Assembly: GCA_004380135.1 (NCBI GenBank)
Contig: QXCR01000047.1
Span: 281,752 to 345,751, forward strand
DNA: 64,000 nt
Origin: Stemphylium vesicarium
Lineage: Eukaryota; Ascomycota; Dothideomycetes; Pleosporales; Pleosporaceae
Direction: 5' to 3'
The notes beneath the pieces were generated by a model, which saw nothing but the letters and a program-made list of their open reading frames with translations, was not told where the DNA came from and made no database searches. Positions 23,563-35,261 of this stretch are shown here, one piece after another. How positions within the stretch are numbered: the stretch's first letter is position 1; each line of letters begins with the position of its first letter. The translations under genes and the position numbers were made by a program.

Positions 23563-24202
23563 TCAGGCAGCTGTGCAGCATGCAAGGGAGAGAGAGAGAG
23601 AAACAAACAAGCATAGGGTGCAGGAAAGAAAGGCTAAGCTGCAAGACTGCGCAAGCGCACACAATGGATATAACGGCTGGTGGTGGAGGGAGCTGCATCA
23701 GTGCGTCTGCGGCGGGCTGGAGTGGGGACCGGCGAGCAGTTGACGCGAGTCCCAGAGTTTTTCCCAGCTTTGCAGGCGTCCACATCCAGGCCGAGGTCAG
23801 GGTCCCAGGCTTCGGGGAGCCCATAGGCACAGACACCTGCGCAGGCACAGGGCACACAGACACAGGTACAGCGCACTACTCGCGCCAATCTGCATGGCTG
23901 GGCGGATGTCTCTCGAAGGCGGCCCCTGGAAATATCGCGCGCTAGGGGGCATTTGTCGCGTTGGTGACCCGCGGTGAACCCTACTTGCTTTCTTGCTCCC
24001 GGCCTTCACAAGCAAAATAATTCCTTCTTCATTATTATCCCGTGGCCTTCTCTTTGTGCCTGCGGTCCTGCCCTCTACCCTAATCTCTGCTGTCCACCTA
24101 CACGGCGCGCGCACGCCTCTTGCAACAGGCTAAAGTCCGCACGCGCAACACCCGTGGCACCACCACCTCCTCCTCCACGACTGTAGGATAATCACGACGC
24201 GG

Positions 24203-24325
24203 ATGCAGACCGGGGCCTCGACAGCGCCCAATCTATCCTCAACCCGTGCAACCAACCTCGACCCAAAAGCATACAAATTCTACCGTCCCTCCACACCGTG
24301 CGGCGCAACAGCCCTCCCCATCTAA
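24203..24325 (+). promoter_or_regulatory. Upstream ORF in the kinesin leader
   Basis: A 40-codon ATG-started frame ends 22 bases before the kinesin ATG at 24348 and is in a different frame. It could reduce translation of the motor or lie in an unspliced leader; the role is inferred from position only. Confidence 0.35.
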
Positions 24326-24347
24326 CGGCGCTGCCGTGGCCGCACAT

Positions 24348-27300
24348 ATGGCAACCTCACCACCAGGCTCGCCCGCAAACGGGGTTTCGCGGCCCATGAG
24401 CGCCATGATCCGCCCGAATCGCAGCTCAAGTCGCATGAGCATGAGCAGCAAGCCGGGCGGGAGCAAGGCGTCCGATGAGGATAGCAGAACAGCCGTCAAA
24501 GTTGGTAGGTGCCACCCCAGGGTCCGACGTAGATGCCCCTTCCGCTAACCACCGTCTAATCCAGCTGTCCGCGTGCGGCCTCCACTTCAGAATGGCGAAC
24601 CAGGCTATGAACTCATCCCACAGCGATTCCGCAATGCCCTATGTCACGTTACTTCACCCTCGAGTCTGACCGTGGACGCCACGGGAGGCAAGAAGGTCTT
24701 CGTATTTGACCGCGTATTCGGCGAGGATATTGACCAGGAGGGTGTCTTTGAGTATGTCGGAGATAGCGTCAACTCCTTCGTGCAGGGCTACAATGTCTCC
24801 ATTCTCGCATACGGCCAGTCTGGAGCCGGAAAATCGTACACAATGGGCACCACTGGTCCAAAAGATCAGGCAAATCCCGACGTCATGGGTATGTCCCATC
24901 TGGAATCTCACTATATCGAAAAGACAATCAATATACTGACTGCAGCCTCAGGCATCATCCCCCGCGCGGCTGCATTGCTGTTCGAGAAACTCGACGGGCC
25001 TAGCAAAAGTGCTGGGTCTGGCATCCGCGCTCCAAGCCGCCTGTCCGGGATGCAAACCCCCTCTGCCAAGTCTTCATCATCGCAGGCGAACAGAAACTGG
25101 CAGCTAAAGGCAACTTATGTCGAGGTACCTTATCTCCAGCCCACAAAAAGCAAAACATGCGCTGACGCACGCAGATCTACAACGAGCAACTTCGCGACCT
25201 ACTGCTTCCCGAGCATGTGGCTCACAACGAGCGACCGCAGGTCAATATTCGGGAGGACCGCGATGGCCGCATCCTTCTCACGGGGCTTACGCAAATACCC
25301 ATCAACTCGATCGACGATATGCTCGGCGCCCTCAACTTCGGCTCCGCAATCCGACAGACCGACGCGACTGCCGTCAACGCCAAATCATCACGCTCCCATG
25401 CCGTTTTTAGTCTCAACTTGGTGCAAAAGAAGTCTTCACCAACGCCCCTGTCCAACCGCGAGAAGCGCCGATCAGTGCCTATCGAAATGATGTCAGGCTC
25501 GAGCGAGAGCTGGGTGACTGTCGACAGTAAACTTCACTTTGTGGATTTGGCAGGTAGTGAGCGTTTGAAGAACACACAGGCACAGGGCGAGCGGGCCAAG
25601 GAGGGTATTTCGATCAATGCAGGGCTTGCAAGCTTGGGCAAAGTCATCTCGCAGCTGTCTGCACGCTCCCACGGCGGCTACGTTTCGTACCGCGACTCTA
25701 GGCTCACGCGTCTTCTGCAAGACTCGCTTGGCGGCAACGCTATTACCTATATGATCGCCTGCGTTAATCCGGCGGAATTCCACCTAAGCGAAACTTTGAA
25801 CACAGTCCAGTATGCGCAGCGCGCCCGCGCTATTCAAGTCAAGCCGCAGATTCAACAAGTCCATGACGACAGTGATAAACAGGCGGCTATCGACCGGCTG
25901 CGGGCCGAAGTACAATTTCTCCGCGACCAGATTCGCCTATCTGAGCGTACTGACCGAAAGAAAGCCGGGCCCCAAGAGCGCGTCGACCGGCAAGACGAGC
26001 GTGAAGTCGAGCTTCAGAACCAGCTACTTGATGTTCAGGAGAATTACAACGCACTTAGCGCGCGACACGCCAAGCTTATCTCCGAGATCACCAAAGCGCG
26101 TGACAACAACGAGACCGAAACGCCCATGCTCAAAGATGCCATTGGCGACTCCGCGCTGGAGCGATTGAAGCGATCCAACTCCTTCGCTGAGGCCGTGGAG
26201 TCCGTAGTCCTGGAGTACGAGAAGACAATTCAGTCCCTAGAATCATCTCTTTCCAACACGCGTTCCTCCCTGTCAACCCACGAAAGCGATCTTCTAGAGA
26301 AGGAGACTCGCATCGCCATCCTCGAGAGCCAAAACCAGCACTTGCAGTCTCGCATCGCGAAAGCCATGGAACGGGACGCGAACAACGAAGAGTACGTGCA
26401 GTCACTCGAGCGCCAAATCGATAACTCGGCGAACGGCATCGAGAAGAACGACACCGTAATATCTGAATTGCGCGAGAAGCTGCAAAAGGCCCGTGAAAAC
26501 GAGACGAGCAGCGAGGAGTACATCTCCACCCTGGAGGAGCGGCTGGCGGAGAATGAGCAAGAAACCGAGATTATGAGCCGCGAGATTGAGCGCTTGAAGC
26601 ATGTCGTTGAGAGGCAACGAAGTGTCGCTAAGCTGGACAACTTGCTCTACGAACTCGACAGGACAGATACCAAGGCCGAGGATTACGTCAATGGCCATTC
26701 CAAGACTCCCAGCGACCCGTTCATCGAGAAGCGCCCCAAGCTAGAGAAGCGAGTCACTAGCGAGAGCATGCACCAGTTCGGAACTCCCGTCGATGCCATT
26801 CCCGAGGAAGCCGACAGTGAGCGTCCTCAAACCGCTAGCACTGCTGCTGCTCATCACGATGAGGTGGAGGATCAGAACAACAACCTTGCCGTCAAGGCCG
26901 TCTCCAACCGTGGCGATGCAGAGGATGAGCCATCTAGCCCTGCACAATCTCGCTTCGTACACGATAAACTCGACACCGTCACACAAGAGTTGCTTGATCT
27001 CCGTGTGGAACACGAAGGTACACTCCAAGACTACGAGAAGCTTGCCAGCAAGTACCAAGAGGCTTTGCGAACCCTGGCTGCTCTCCAGGATTCCGTAGAT
27101 GAAGCGCGCCATCGCGGACCAACGTCTGCGCCTTCCTCTCGACCAACATCTTTTTTAGCAAACGCGGGGGTGAATGGACTCACAGCAGAGGATGGACAAC
27201 TTTCATCCTCGCGTACCTTGTCTGCGGAATTGTCCTTAGCGGAGTCTGGCAATACCAGTACTCAAGACGAGGAGACGGAAGTTGGCCATGATGAGACTAA

Positions 27301-29736
27301 GGCACGACGACCATCAGTCGAGACACTGGGCCAGGAGCAGCACATTCCTGACACTGTCCTTGTCCAGGAGCTCAAGGCTTTGAAGCTGCTGCACAACGAG
27401 AAGGAGGAGCGAATCGAAAAACTCCAACAGACGTACGCGGAGCTGCAAGAAGAACATCAAGATACGCTTGATTACGTTGAGGAGCTCAAGTCAGAGATCA
27501 CCAAGGCCCAGATGAACAGGCCAGCTTCTCCGTCAATGCACATGATCCGCCGAAAGTCTAGCCAGGCCGTGCTTGCGAACGACCGTTCGAACCGTGCCTT
27601 CGCTTCTCTCCGAAACCTGGCCTTGGATACGCTCGAAGAAGATCCCGATGCCATCCAAAACTTTGAGCTCAACCTGAACACGATCATGTCTGAGCTGCAC
27701 ATACGATCAGAGCGGGTCCAGGACTTGGAGTTCGAAGTTCAGGCTGTACGCAAGGAGATGGAAGGCAAGATGACTTTGATCAGTGGCCTGACAAAGGAAC
27801 GCTCGAGCTTGAAAGCTGGATCTCCTCTTGATATTTCCATCGTCGCTTCAATGCAGGATCAGATGAAGCAGAATGAGGAACATATCAGAGAGTTGAAGGG
27901 TTTGCACTCCCAACGAGAGCAGGAGCTTCAGGCTCAAATCGAGACCTTGAAGTCTTCCGTCAGGCCTGCCGAGCCATCGGACGACCTACTCTCACCACGA
28001 CAGATGCCCGATACGCCTCCAGCAGTTAATGGTGATGGAGAGTCTGACGAAGCTACTCGCCACACTGAGCTCACAAAGCTCAGTGACGAAGCTGCGCTTT
28101 GGCAGTCTAAGCATCTCGACGCTATAGAGGCTACCAAGGCCTCAGAGAGGCAGCATCTGGACACCATTCGCGAACTTGAAGCAGCGAAGCAACGACTTGA
28201 AGTTGACCACGCTCTGCGCATCTCTGAGATCGAGCAGACCAAGGGCGCGGAAGCTGAAGCCTCGTTACAAGATGAGCGGACCAAGCATGCTGAGCTTATC
28301 GCTACATTGCAAGCTGAGGTTGACGAGCACAAGACCACAGCCGTCAGTAACGCCGCTCGTCTTGCTGAGCTTGAGGAGTCTCATGCCAATATTGTCAAGC
28401 AAATTGAGGAAGACTCAGAAGCGCGTGAGCTTACCGAGAAGGAGCTTGATACTCATCGATCTCTCGTTACCAATTTGGAGAGGCAGATTGAGGAGCACAA
28501 GTCAGCCATTGAGTATCATCAACAAGGCATGGATACTATCCAGAAGACACATGCTGTCGAGCTCGAGAAGCTCACAGCAGAGCTGACAACCCATAAAGAG
28601 ACAACATCCTCTTTGGAAGCTGATCTTTCCAAGGCGAAGATGGAGATGGCGACGTTGCTCGAAGGTGTTTCCGCAGCCTTGGGTGAGGAAGCAGACGTCA
28701 ATACCATTCAGTCTCACATCGAATCGCTGGTCCAAGAACGAAAGTCAATCGCTAGTCGACTTGATGAGGCTGTCAGTGATCTTGAATCCGCAAGAAAGGA
28801 GCTCTCGGATGCCACTACCACCATCGGTACTCTCAAGAGCAACCTCAAAGAGTTTGAGCTTATCAATGCTGAGACACTCAAGGAGCTGGAGAAGGTTAGT
28901 GAGAAGGAGCTTAGGAGCGCCCGTCTCGTGCAAGAACTGGAGGACCAGCTCAATCAGAACTGGGACCAGCATGAGGCTGCCAACAACCGATTGTCTGCTC
29001 TGCAGACCGAACGCACTCGTGAGCTTCAAGATGCCATGAACCATGGCGATGAACTCGAGAAGGAAGTACAAGAATCACGCATCAAGATTGCGCTCTTGGA
29101 GGTAAGCTTGACCCCACCTTCAATTACGAATACCTCTAACATGATTAGTCTCAACTCATTGATGCAAAGCGGAACTCCTCTCGCGTATCTATGGATCCCC
29201 GGGAAGATCTTCAGCGATCCAACTCGAACAACTCCACTGCACGCAAGAGTACTGCGCATACATCCTTGCCATCACCACCGCCAGCCATTCCTCTTCCTCC
29301 TCTTCCTCCAGGCAGCCCACCGCCTCAGGCTACTGCACCTTCCCCTCCTACCTCGCGTCATCAAAGCAAGGATATCGCCCATGCTCAGTTGGTCGAAGAT
29401 CAAGAAGCTCGCATCCGCACCATCGAGAAGCACTTGTTTGCTGAAAAGCAGCTTACTGCTACCCTTGAGGATGCTTTGACCGACTTGGAAGCCTCCAGCA
29501 CCAAAACCAAGACTGATCTGGATCAGTTCAGGAAGAAGTGCGCTGGCCTTGAAGAGGAGTTGAACGTCATGCGCAAGGAGCGCAGCGCAGCACGCCACTC
29601 TCTCCAAGCTGTTGAAGAGGAACGCAACGCTCGTCTACGCGTTGAAGCCGAGCGCGCCCATCTCGAGGCCCGCATGGCAGCTCTGAATAACGCGCAAAAG
29701 AAGGGCAAGAAGAAGGGCACGCTCAACTGCTTCTAG
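24348..29736 (+). CDS. Kinesin-4-like plus-end motor with long coiled coil
   Basis: Exons 24348-24504, 24565-24888, 24952-25124, 25175-29101 and 29149-29736 encode 1,722 residues; all four introns (47-63 bases) keep phase. A Ser-rich N-terminus leads to the motor: VRVRPPLQNGE, P-loop GQSGAGKSYTM, switch I NAKSSRSH, switch II DLAGSERL, then SYRDSRLTRLLQDSLGGN, the form typical of KIF4/KIF21-type kinesins, and the neck ETLNTVQYAQRAR. A Ser-rich insert interrupts the motor near residues 180-205. After the neck comes roughly 1,200 residues of heptad-rich coiled coil with two disordered breaks, a Pro-rich linker (around 29,270-29,360), a final coiled coil and a polybasic KKGKKKG end. It should move along microtubules; cargo is unknown. 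The subfamily call rests on motor motifs. Confidence 0.9.
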
Positions 29737-32288
29737 ACTTCTTCCATCACCCACCCCACACATTTATCCTTCATGTATTTGCTTTGCCACCTGCTTATAC
29801 CGGCGTACACTGGAAGGGATCGTTACATACCGCGCTACATACCCCCGATACACCTGTTGGACATAGTTTGCTTCGACGCTTTCGATAGCTTTTTTCTTCG
29901 ATATGTCTTTATGCTTTCAACGATTTGCAATGCTCGCATCTCTGGCACATACACCGTTGGACGAGCCATGTCTTTTGGACATGGAGGGGTCTTTGCTTCA
30001 TACCTCTCTTCTTTCTTTCTGCTTTTTACGTTCACATGCCCCATACCCCCAGCACCCCTTCATACCTTTTCTTCTTTTTCTTCTTCTACCACTACTTTCT
30101 TAATGTATATTCTATGGCAGTTGATGGCTCGGATAGGCATCAGACTGTCTTTGCAGCATTGACGAGCGAGCGTATATACATGGCACAAAATGCAAGCCCT
30201 TTCATAGTCGTGTGCATAGCGAGGGACCCGGGAAGATGGCAATACACATTTCTCTTTTCTTTCACCTTTGTGTTTTCTAACTTGATGCGTTTTTTGGATG
30301 AGATGGGCATGAGAGGATCGCTAACGGAGCGAGGGAGACGGAGACCTGAGAGCGTTTTCTTTCCCCAATGTATGAGTAGTTCGACCAAAATGCCATGTGC
30401 TTTCTTTCTAGCTGTCGCAACCTATATGTCTATGCTCCATCTCGACCCCACGTGAATTCGTTCCTTGTGACGTCCATGATGGCATGCATCTGACACACAG
30501 CCAGGGCTTGTGTGAAGCTCCCTGCGTCGAAGCACAGCACAAAATATGGCCATGGTAATCATATAGCATAAACACCTTTTTTCACAGCCCCTACCTACCC
30601 AGGTACCTAGGTCATGGATAAAAACATCATCACATGACCCTCAACACATGCACTTCCATCACAATCACCCGCTTCGCCTCGCCTCGCCTCATTCTATTCC
30701 CATCCATCCATACATACCCGTAATCACGATTGCGCGTGTTTCAAATCGCCATCCGCACCGCCTTTGCGCATGATCTCTTCGTATTCTTTCCCGTCGCCTG
30801 TCTTGCCCCGATGGGGATTGAGGCGCTAGATCCTTCGTTTGCCTGTGCCGCACGCTGCTTTGGACTAATTTGGTTAATACGCGCTGCGGGAGCCGCGCGT
30901 CGTGAGGTGGTTGAAAGGGTGGGACGGGCGCGTGGGTTGAATGTTATTCATGTTGCGGTTGTTGTTGCTGTTTCTGTTGCTCTGCCATGTGGCGTGGTTG
31001 GAGATGGGCGGGACGGGTTGGTTGTGTGGCACGGTTTGTTTTGCGGATTCTTGGGAAGGGAGGTATGAGAGGCAGAGAGCCAGGGCAGGGGAGACGATGA
31101 TGGAATATTGTGCAGTTTTTTTGGTGATTGTGTCTTTTTTTTTCGAGAAAGATGGACGTTTATATTAATGTTGTTGGACATGCGATGAAATGAAGGGGTA
31201 CGGGGAGGTACTCGTTTACATTTTCCTCACTGGAAAGGGCAAGAGGCGATGGTGGAGAAGGTGGTGTGGAAGGGAAGGTCATGCCCGTTCCGATGATGCT
31301 TATAGTTGCTACAAGAGAAGGAACTTGAATCGTATGGAGAAATAGTGTATTGTGCGGCAGTTGAAAGACGAAGAAAGTACGTGTAACCAGGCTGCAGTGG
31401 AAAACATCGGGGATCGAGTGAGCTCCGCACTACTCTAGCTTTATCGTGTATTAGTGAGTTGGACTACTCATATGTCGTTTTCAGGCCTTCCCACTAAATC
31501 CAAGAGTTAGGGATGTTCGACTATAAATGCTTTCCTATGGGTTCGATTGAAGTGTCAGTGATGCCTGATGTGCGAGGGACCGAACAACGAATGCTCAGAG
31601 AAGGCATTTTGACTATTGCTTGGGATGCGGCGAAAGAATAAGCTTCATATATAGTTAACGAAGCTATTTTTCTTTAATGTCCGATTTGGGATCAACTGTC
31701 CAAATGCCTCGCCTACATGACGAGACCTCGGCAGCCTTGGAATAGCCTAGTGGCTCTGGTGCTGCAAGACCTGGAAAGTATGCATCGTTTACTATGCTCC
31801 GTAAGTCTAAAAACCATGACTGCAAGTATCAACTTGGTTTGCATTGGGAATTGAGGCAATGGGTGGATGGCTGGAGAGACCGAGGCCCATTACATAAGCG
31901 ACGCTACGGAGGCTCGGCGCCGAGCTCCAGGCTAAAATTTCTGGAGCTCAAAACTGTTCTCTACATCATTCTCATCACCAACGACATACCGCGTCTACTT
32001 TGCGCGCTTCTATTTCTTCTTTGATCAATGCTAATGCAAAAAGCGCATGTGTCGCATACACCTGGTAAGCAATCACCAGCTCTCGCGACCTCTGCAGATG
32101 ATTATCACATACGAACAATCCAAATCCTACAGCATCGTGAAGGACTACACAACTCTAGAATTACAATGATGCACTCCAACATACTCTGTTCTTAAAGCTT
32201 TATCCATGCGCAAGTCGCTAACAAAGCTTCAGTATCGCGACCATTAGCACAACCAGCGTCCCGCGCTTGACACAATTTCTCTAAAGGT
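29737..32288. other. 2.5-kb intergenic region
   Basis: It begins with the T-rich 3' region of the kinesin gene. A small palindromic CCTACC...AGGTACCTAGGT patch near 30,590-30,612 and CCTCG-type repeats near 30,675 are seen. No gene was recognised. Confidence 0.45.
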
Positions 32289-33041
32289 ATGGCATCTCCA
32301 ACAACCCTCCCCCCCCCCCACCCTCCGCAGAGTGATGAAAACACGACACGGAAAGGCATTCCTCGACCTGAATATACAATGTCGACACCCTTGCTTTTAG
32401 TTTCAGCCTTGTCTGACCCTGCTCAACACTACCGCATTTTCGCTCAACTACTTTTGCGATCAATGTGCTAACAGTGCTCTTGCAGGTACATATTCCATCA
32501 CTCGAACCCTTTGCACTCCGCGAATATCCCCCAGCTTCCTGATGAAACCCTTTGATGCGTCGGGCGGACATAATGTATACCTCGACTGGGCATCCATCAA
32601 AAGCAGGCGTACAAACCTGTGGGTGTTTGGAAGAGGTATTACTTGTTGATACAAGCATCACTGATTGCCCTCAAAATTCACACATACATGTCGATACACT
32701 CTTGTGGACTCCATCTGACAGACCACAGGTATGGCATTTTGTTCTTTCCAACAGACGGTCCGTCATTGTAATGATGATTCTTGATATTCACACTGTGTGA
32801 AAGGCGGCGTTGTAACGAGCGTCCGTCGTGCTGATCACTACAACCAAATCTGATTTAATGAGGTATGTTCTGGACTGTAACCCTCGTCCTGCAACTGTCA
32901 ACTAACTCTCTATAGGCTGAAACTTGATGGACCTGTTCTATTCATCCTCTACGGATGTCGTTGTGTCGTCGGGACATGCGCTGACGTCTCAACTACAGTT
33001 TCCACTTCCCACTCTCCCTGGCCTTGCTACGAGTATCTTCG
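32289..33041 (+). pseudogene. Decayed or poorly resolved gene of unknown function
   Basis: Coding-like segments run on the plus strand but in shifting frames. 32289-32469 opens with an ATG and a Pro-rich start over a C11 run, then STPLLLVSALSDPAQHYRI. From 32486 the frame reads VHIPSLEPFALREYPPAS, meets two adjacent TGA codons near 32,540, and continues in the same frame as IMYTSTGHPSKAGVQTCG...HVDTLLWTPSDRPQVWHFVL. A well-formed 53-base intron (32863-32915, GTATGT...CTAAC...TATAG) then joins SDLMR to LKLDGPVLFILYG. A GTAAGT donor follows at 33042 with a possible acceptor near 33222. I do not recognise the family. Real splice signals together with broken frames suggest a pseudogene, though a complex gene model or sequence errors could also explain it. 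Confidence 0.38.
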
Positions 33042-34336
33042 GTAAGTGCCATCTTTCCCATGCCCTCTTTCGCCTTCCTATGATGAACAACATGATTTCG
33101 CTGTGTTCTTTCTTAATCACATTGAAGATACAATCACCTTGGAGAACTGATCCCTACACCACAACACTTATTCGCACCTTGCGCATGTCGTTGTTTGGCT
33201 GGTTTGCTAACCACCTGCAGTGATCGGATCTCGTCGATTGCTTCTGAGCATATCCCCCATGTCGATAGCATACATAGTTTCAATACACTCTATCTCATCA
33301 TCTATCATGTTCTTGTGCTTGTTCTTGTGACTGAATGCAGTGATGAAGTCTTGAATTATCTTGATTTGCGCTTTGGATAGTTCGCAGTGACCGCTATTCT
33401 CACCGTACCCTAAGCCAATCGCCCTCAACGTTTGTTGAGCCCACACCCCGCGCAGCCCCGAGCAAGCCTTCCCTGTACCGGCAGATGCAAGCATCGTGGG
33501 TCTTGCGTGCATGTTATGCGAGTATGCGAGATAGATTTGGGTTCTGGCCATGAGATTTGGCTCGTCCTTGTGCATTGTGCATGAAATGGCGGTCAGCCTG
33601 GTGGCCGGTCGGCGGCCTAGGGTCGGTGCGCAAGGTACGAAAGAACTGCACGTTAGCAAGTGATTTGAGTATAGTTCTCTGTCCATCTCCCGCCGCCAAC
33701 GTCTCCAAAGAGGGAAGAGCCTGCAAGGGAAGAGGGCAAAGAAGGAAGAAGAAAATAAAAAAGACGCAAGATAGAACAAGTTTGGTCGAGAAGCGCAGGG
33801 GACCGAGGTAAGCCGTTTTTTTTTGGTTATTTGTTTGTTCCGGTGTGCGGGCTCTCTCTCCCTCTCGGCGGGGCCACTGCAGCGATCTGGCGAAGAAGAG
33901 TGTGCGCAAAGCAGCATTTTTTTTTTAGCGCCTTTGTTTCTTATCTAGATTGCGGGGAATTTCCACAATCTCACGTATAGAGAGCTGTATACCGGGCACG
34001 GGTTAGATAGGGGTTTTTTTTTCTTCCTTTTCGTTCTTCTTTTGGTGGCGGCGGTGGGGCTGATTGTGAGGCATTGAGTGCGCATATTACTGAGATGTGA
34101 TGAGATGAGGGGGAATTAGGGGTTGGTCCTGTCTCTCTTCCTGCACCCTTTTGTCTCTCTTGCGATATTGATGGTATCAAATGAGGATGTGACTAGCGAA
34201 GGCGTCTTGCGTGTGGGATGACGTGGTTTGCGTGATGCATTTTGTGTGTGGGGTGGTTTTCCTGCGCTCATGCACCATGCATATATCGTCAAGCCACGTC
34301 GTTCAAGCGGTGTAATTTTGAGCGAGCAGCTTTACT
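33042..34336. other. Intergenic, no supported gene
   Basis: It may include a last exon of the degenerate gene to the left. A 236-codon minus-strand frame (33207-33917) has no motif support. Several T8-T9 runs occur near 33.8-34.0 kb. Confidence 0.4.
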
Positions 34337-35261
34337 TCATCTGGGCAAGAAGAATGTGATGAGTAAGTCGCAACTGTATTGAACTTTGTTATTTGTTGCT
34401 ATTACTGTATATTGAGGGTTTGTGTGATTCCATCGCCTCTCTGGCTCGCAAGCTGACAGAGAGCTGCTTGCGTGTAGCGAGATGTGGGTTGTCAACATGT
34501 TCTTCAGCCCCTCCTCGGGCATGCGCGCTAAGACTCGGGCCATGGATATGTGGTGATCATATGCAGAGACTGCGTCGAATATCCCAGACGGGCCTTTAGA
34601 TCGGTATAAGCCGGTGATCGTGATCGAGCAAAACTCACGCATACAGTAATCCAAATCGCGCGGGGCAACCCGAATAGCTTCACCATAAGCAGTTGGCTCT
34701 CGGGCGTATCGTGGCCATATGTTTCGGGCCGGACCTTTTGCGAATAGCCGTTGAGCTTACGTTGGATCGGGCTTGCCGAGAAAGGTGGTCGGAAAACAAA
34801 AGACTCTGGCAATTGCCGATGTGTGGGGAGACGATGGTCTGAGGTTGGGGTCGCTGGGCAGCTGGCGATCTCGTGATGAAGACAGTATCGATTGTGATGG
34901 CAACACCCGTTTGCAGGGCGTGATTCATTAGGTCGCGATAACTGGCCCGGTAGCAGATGTATCGCGAAGCATGGATGGCTGTTTCAATGTTGTAGCTGTC
35001 AATAGAGACAAGGTGAGACTGCACGACTTGGGCTCAAGATGCCTTCCCACTTACGTCGACGTGCATCAATTGCGCCACATTGACAAAGGAATTATAGATT
35101 GTACTATTGGTGTGGGACAAACGGGTGGCTCGAGGCTCAACTGCCGTCCCACTGGGTTTTGTTTTCATCCGAAGGCACCGTCTCCTTGCTTCTTCTGATA
35201 CCGGTGATGTTTTTGTTTTCAAGATGCGCGGGCTGAAGCAGACAAAGCAAATTGTTCCCAA
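34337..35261 (-). pseudogene. Possible unrecognised gene or gene remnant
   Basis: Three adjacent minus-strand frames read like consecutive exons: one ending TNSTIYNSFVNVAQLMHVD (35,261-35,052), one with SYNIETAIHASRYICYRASYR and MNHALQTGVAITIDT (about 35,015-34,870), one with PIQRKLNGYSQKVRPETYG and KLFGLPRAIWITVC (34,812-34,640), then DHHISMARVLARMPEEGLK and MLTTHISLHAS (to about 34,430). A GTAAGT donor at 35,051 can join the first two with a 36-base intron, unusually short. The remaining joins need weak donors or a frameshift. I know no family with these motifs. The balanced amino-acid use argues for past or present coding, the joins argue for decay. Confidence 0.33.

Larger units (their letters stand above)
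18352..24347. other. 6-kb gene-poor region
   Basis: I find no gene with family support. The first part is the DENN gene's T-rich 3' region. Between about 19.5 and 23 kb base composition is mixed and frames are short. Near 23.5 kb there is a (GCC)6 tract and GA-rich sequence, and from about 24.0 kb a pyrimidine-rich leader of the kinesin gene begins. It may hold non-coding RNA or lineage-specific sequence that I cannot recognise. Confidence 0.45.

Noticed and set aside
32281..32661. 126-codon minus-strand frame with a Gly run
   Set aside because: It is the complement of the plus-strand coding-like exon; the Gly run comes from the C11 tract.
33207..33917. 236-codon minus-strand frame
   Set aside because: Low-complexity Phe/Ser/Arg runs and no motif; part of it is the reverse strand of the degenerate gene region.
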